A stretch of 64,000 nucleotides of DNA. Origin: Cyanobium sp. E1_MAG_00006. GTDB taxonomy: Bacteria; Cyanobacteriota; Cyanobacteriia; PCC-6307; Cyanobiaceae. Below, piece by piece: positions 61,352 to 64,000 of the stretch; the first letter of the stretch is position 1, and each line of letters starts with the position of its first letter. A program made the position numbers and the translations under genes. Under the pieces are notes generated by a model. The model made no database searches and had not been told where the DNA came from. It was given only the letters and a program-made list of their open reading frames with translations. The stretch is taken from the NCBI GenBank assembly GCA_027488975.1, contig JAIYAQ010000006.1:62001-126000 (forward strand), written 5' to 3'.

Positions 61352-61540
61352 ATGACCTCGGAGCAGGCCGCTCAACTGATCGACGACACCCTGGATCTGG
61401 TGCACCAGCGCCTCGTGGAGCTGGAGCAGATGCAGCAGGGCCGGGCTCACCGCGCCCTGGCTGAGGAGTTCCGTGAATGGCGTCACCCCGATGGCGGCCA
61501 CATCGATCTGATGATCTGCCCGTGTTTCCCCGCCGCCTGA
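61352..61540 (+). CDS. small hypothetical protein (62 aa)
   Basis: The protein has 62 residues from the ATG at 61352, with GGAG at 61342-61345. It is mostly one amphipathic helix (SEQAAQLIDDTLDLVHQRL and on) and ends with a CPC motif (MICPCFPAA). No signal or membrane span is seen. I do not recognise the family, but the strong ribosome site and codon use support a gene. A longer frame from 61028 runs antisense to the aldolase and is not used. Confidence 0.62.
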   Translation: MTSEQAAQLIDDTLDLVHQRLVELEQMQQGRAHRALAEEFREWRHPDGGHIDLMICPCFPAA

Positions 61541-61694
61541 CTCCAGCTTCAGACCCTCCTACCCGAAGTTCGTGGACACTTTTTGCTCTGGTATGCAGCT
61601 GGATGCAGCCGCTCTACAGCCGTTAACAAGGATATGCATGCCAGTGCAGCAGATAGGCCTTAGATTGCTGGCGGACAACACCCTTCCTTCCCTG

Positions 61695-61705
61695 CCCCCC
61701 CCCCC
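61695..61705 (+). repeat. run of 11 C directly before a secreted-protein start
   Basis: Eleven C in a row end 4 bases before the ATG at 61710. If translation began further upstream in the same open frame, the run would code for prolines, and slippage would break the frame. Confidence 0.85.
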
Positions 61706-61709
61706 GTCA

Positions 61710-62318
61710 ATGTTGCAGCCAGTGGCAAGGCAGCGGCGTTCCGCCCAGAAGTGGTTAGCCGCTTTTGCTGCCGTGGTTTCGGCTCTGTTGCCCCTCAGGG
61801 CTTGGGCCCAGGCCAATCCGGCGGCCACTGCGTCGTCTGCCGCGAATGCGGCCGGAACCACGGTGAACAACCAAAATAATTCGCAGATCAACACCAGCAC
61901 CTTCTACGGTTTTGGTCCGGGTATCAACTGTCCCACGCCTTCGTTCACTGTGTCCGGTTTCGGCGGTGGTGGAGCTGGTTCCAGCGCCGGCGATACGATT
62001 GGCGCCAATGTGAATAGTGATAACTACGGTGGAATCGTCGCGTTGACCTTGCCGATTGGCGGAGCCAATGCCGAAATCTGTAAGGAAATCGGTAAGGCGC
62101 AGGTGGAGGCTCTGAAGTCTCAGGCCATGCGCACCAATTTGGAAGCTGCCAAAACCCAGGCTGATATCAACTTGGTCACGGCCTTGAAATGCGTTGAAAT
62201 CCTAAAGGTTGCTGTATTGGCAGGCCCTTTTCAGCAGGTCTGCGCCGGCGTGTTTCCCCGGGGGGTGAACGTCGTTAGCAGCCAAGGTGGACGCCAAGTC
62301 CAAACCTTCACTCCCTGA
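61710..62318 (+). CDS. secreted four-cysteine protein, unknown
   Basis: The protein has 202 residues from the ATG at 61710. Its clear signal peptide is a basic start, then KWLAAFAAVVSALLPLRAWA, cut near residue 34. An Ala/Asn-rich part (NNQNNSQINTSTFYGFGPG) precedes GINCPTPSF. Cysteines are at 74, 124, 161 and 178. The C-terminal half is a long helix. No standard ribosome site precedes the ATG, which sits behind the C-run; in-frame starts exist upstream. I do not recognise the family. G+C is lower than in neighbouring genes. It is followed after 39 bases by another secreted protein, and the pair may be an operon. Confidence 0.72.
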   Translation: MLQPVARQRRSAQKWLAAFAAVVSALLPLRAWAQANPAATASSAANAAGTTVNNQNNSQINTSTFYGFGPGINCPTPSFTVSGFGGGGAGSSAGDTIGANVNSDNYGGIVALTLPIGGANAEICKEIGKAQVEALKSQAMRTNLEAAKTQADINLVTALKCVEILKVAVLAGPFQQVCAGVFPRGVNVVSSQGGRQVQTFTP

Positions 62319-62357
62319 ATCTCCGCGCTTTTTAGCTCTTCGCCTAGCTAGCCCCTC

Positions 62358-63698
62358 ATGTCTACCCTCCGCCGTTCTGTCACAATTGCTGGTCTTGCGA
62401 CCATCGCCGTGATCGCCGGTTTGAGCCAGGCGCCGGCAAAGGCTCAGGCCAATGCGCTGCAGGAGTTGAGCCGTCAGATGATCGGCAGCAACTTCGATGG
62501 CATCACTAGTCCAACCACCTTGCCGGGTAGTCCGAGCCTTGTGCAGAGCGGTAGTGAGAGCAGCGGTCGCGTGGTTGTCGATCTCGTGGATCAGGAAATC
62601 CGCCGCCGAACCACCGCGCCCAGGTCGGTTGGCACGAAGAAGGCTGCGAAAACGGTGCAACTCTTGGTGCCGGTGCGCACCGGTCTTGAATTTGCCCAGA
62701 TTGAGCAGCTGGTTCCTGGCGCGAAGATTCTGGAAATGAATGGCGCTGTGTTTGTACTGGCCAGTGAAAATGCACAGGCCCTCCCCGTCTACCAACAAGG
62801 TCGCCTGTTGCAAGCCAAGCTTGGCGTTGCGTTTCAGCTTGCCTACAGCGATGGCCATCCTGATCTGAATCTAGCCTGGATGTCTGCTGTTCACGCGGAT
62901 GTCGCTTCCGCTCCCAAGCCGGCTTCTCCGCAGCAGGTGGCTGCCGAAAAGCCGCCTGAACCCGTTAAGCCCGGCACGGCGAAGGATCTGGGTTTGGTGG
63001 TGCTACAGGCCCCTTGGGGGCACCAAGCCTCGCAAGCCTCGGCGGCTGCCCCTTCGCTACCGCCAACCTCTCGCCGGCCAGCACCCGATTCACGTTTGCT
63101 CAACAACATGGCAGCGATCGAGTCCAGTGCCACGGCAACGCATGCCGTTCCGAAACAAGCTGATACTCAGCCCCCACTGTTGGCCGCAGCAGCCAGCCAG
63201 CCAGTTCTTGTGGCTCAGCCTCAGCCCGTTGCAGTGAATGCTCCAGTTGCTCAGCCGCCATCCAATCGAAGCTTGCGTGATTCGCTGGCAGAACTGCGTG
63301 CCATGCGCCAGGCTTCAGCCGAGCCTGAGCCAGTTGCATCGGCCCAGACTACTCCACCTGCACGTTCCGCATCTCTCGTTAAAGCTGTTGCCATCCTTCC
63401 CCATCAGGTTGGCAATGTAGTACTACTCAGTAGTTCGTTCATGGCTGTTAACCAAGAACTGGCTTATGTCTATGTGAAGCTGCGTGATATGGTTGAAGTT
63501 GCATCGTTGAATCATGTTACACCAGTGGTTGCTGTTCATAACCGTGATGGACAGCTGCTGGCCCGTGTTGGTGTCTACACCAATACCCGCGTTGGAGGTC
63601 GGCTGCTCAATCAACAAATGCACATGTTGCGGCAGCAAGGTTATGAGGCGGAGCTTGTGGCCGGTAGCAACTGGAGTGCATCGGCGAGCAAAGGCTAG
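62358..63698 (+). CDS. large secreted protein with SPOR-like ends, unknown
   Basis: The protein has 446 residues. A signal peptide (about 1-30, ending APAKAQA) is clear. Residues about 100-175 (VQLLVPVRTGLEFAQIEQLV, then AVFVLASENAQALPVYQQG) and the last 60 (LLARVGVYTNTRVGGRLLNQ with MLRQQGYEAELVAG) look like two SPOR-type units, which often bind peptidoglycan. The middle (about 180-340) is Pro/Ala/Gln-rich linker. The SPOR assignment is by eye only. It probably acts in the cell wall with the preceding four-cysteine protein. Confidence 0.75.
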   Translation: MSTLRRSVTIAGLATIAVIAGLSQAPAKAQANALQELSRQMIGSNFDGITSPTTLPGSPSLVQSGSESSGRVVVDLVDQEIRRRTTAPRSVGTKKAAKTVQLLVPVRTGLEFAQIEQLVPGAKILEMNGAVFVLASENAQALPVYQQGRLLQAKLGVAFQLAYSDGHPDLNLAWMSAVHADVASAPKPASPQQVAAEKPPEPVKPGTAKDLGLVVLQAPWGHQASQASAAAPSLPPTSRRPAPDSRLLNNMAAIESSATATHAVPKQADTQPPLLAAAASQPVLVAQPQPVAVNAPVAQPPSNRSLRDSLAELRAMRQASAEPEPVASAQTTPPARSASLVKAVAILPHQVGNVVLLSSSFMAVNQELAYVYVKLRDMVEVASLNHVTPVVAVHNRDGQLLARVGVYTNTRVGGRLLNQQMHMLRQQGYEAELVAGSNWSASASKG

Positions 63699-63727
63699 GC
63701 CAGAGCTGCCCCGCAGGTTGTGGTTTA

Positions 63728-64000
63728 TTAAGGGAACAAATCCGGAATTGTTAAGTCCATATCAACTGTAGGAATGGCGATCTGATCCTTAATCACGCTG
63801 GGGCTGGGCAGAAGATCACCACTGTTCTTGCGTTGGCTGCTGCAGGCAAAGCTGCCATTACCGACGTAGGTGCAGTCGTCTCCTTTGCCAGAGCGTCCAG
63901 TGGTCTTCAGGGGATTCTGGCAGGTGGTGACGCCACCACTGTCTTGAACGCAGGTGAACTGCCGGCCAGTGTTGGATTGACAACTCGCCACCCCACCCGC
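63728..64000 (-). CDS. cysteine-rich protein, C-terminal part (runs off right edge)
   Basis: The frame is open from the window edge down to a stop at 63728, so only the last 90 residues or so are seen. The segment has repeated GGVxxCQ units (GGVASCQ; GGVTTCQ) and further Cys (RQFTCVQDSGG; DDCTYVG; SFACSSQ), suggesting a disulfide-rich extracellular repeat protein. It ends in a hydrophilic tail with TVDMDLTIPDLFP. G+C near the 3' end is low (23 of 60 bases at 63721-63780). The start lies outside the window. It converges on the SPOR-like gene. Confidence 0.62.
   Translation of the reverse strand, partial: AGGVASCQSNTGRQFTCVQDSGGVTTCQNPLKTTGRSGKGDDCTYVGNGSFACSSQRKNSGDLLPSPSVIKDQIAIPTVDMDLTIPDLFP

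Overview
The window is chromosomal DNA from a high-G+C picocyanobacterium, most likely a Cyanobium or Synechococcus-type alpha-cyanobacterium. The evidence is the gene content and order: eno, gloA, clpB2-like, secE-nusG-rplK-rplA-rplJ-rplL without rpoBC behind it, then a DUF3747 gene, rnhA, pyrD and pilMNOQ; alaS beside an SNF2 helicase; and a cyanobacterial-type SpeA. Most genes use strongly G+C-biased codons. No tRNA, rRNA, CRISPR array, transposase or prophage gene was found.

Layout. 1-14.6 kb: the truncated start of an SNF2 helicase, then alaS, speA, a membrane iron-sulfur/cNMP fusion protein, ndk, thiO, gatB, coaE and argJ. 14.8-19.1 kb: two unknown small genes, an AarF/UbiB kinase, and a GGDEF cyclase coupled to a 54-residue membrane protein. 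19.3-27.8 kb: eno, gloA, a ClpB-like ATPase and the secE-to-rplL translation cluster, with a terminator and an L10-type autoregulatory leader before rplJ. 27.8-28.9 kb: a hairpin-rich spacer and a secreted DUF3747 protein. 28.9-35.8 kb: rnhA, pyrD and the type IV pilus genes pilM-N-O-Q; the second half of pilQ is unusually A+T-rich.

36-40.4 kb: a tightly packed minus-strand operon, MoxR, DUF58, TgpA-type transglutaminase (carrying a -1 frameshift) and a pentapeptide/TPR protein. 40.4-43.5 kb: a CobC/CobD-like aminotransferase, murG and a secreted protein. 43.5-46.9 kb: an EF-hand protein, an OmpR/EnvZ-type two-component system and a glutamine-rich secreted protein with an LTxxQ motif, which together resemble an envelope-stress module. 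46.9-51.6 kb: a hydroxyacid dehydrogenase, pgk, a universal stress protein, an RbgA-type GTPase and RluD. 51.7-57.1 kb: two related small membrane proteins coupled to TolC, facing an operon of a fused peptide-type ABC ATPase, an HlyD adaptor and a small membrane protein. 57.2-61.5 kb: bifunctional RelA/SpoT, a MazF-like toxin with a ribbon-helix-helix antitoxin, a class II aldolase and a small unknown. 61.7-64.0 kb: three secreted proteins of lower G+C and unknown function, the last cut by the window edge.

Most of the window is core metabolism and translation. The more unusual parts are the iron-sulfur/cNMP fusion, the TgpA frameshift, the two-component/LTxxQ neighbourhood, the paralogue pair in front of tolC, the pilQ mosaic and the right-edge secreted cluster. 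Functions are homology-level recognition by eye; no database search was run.
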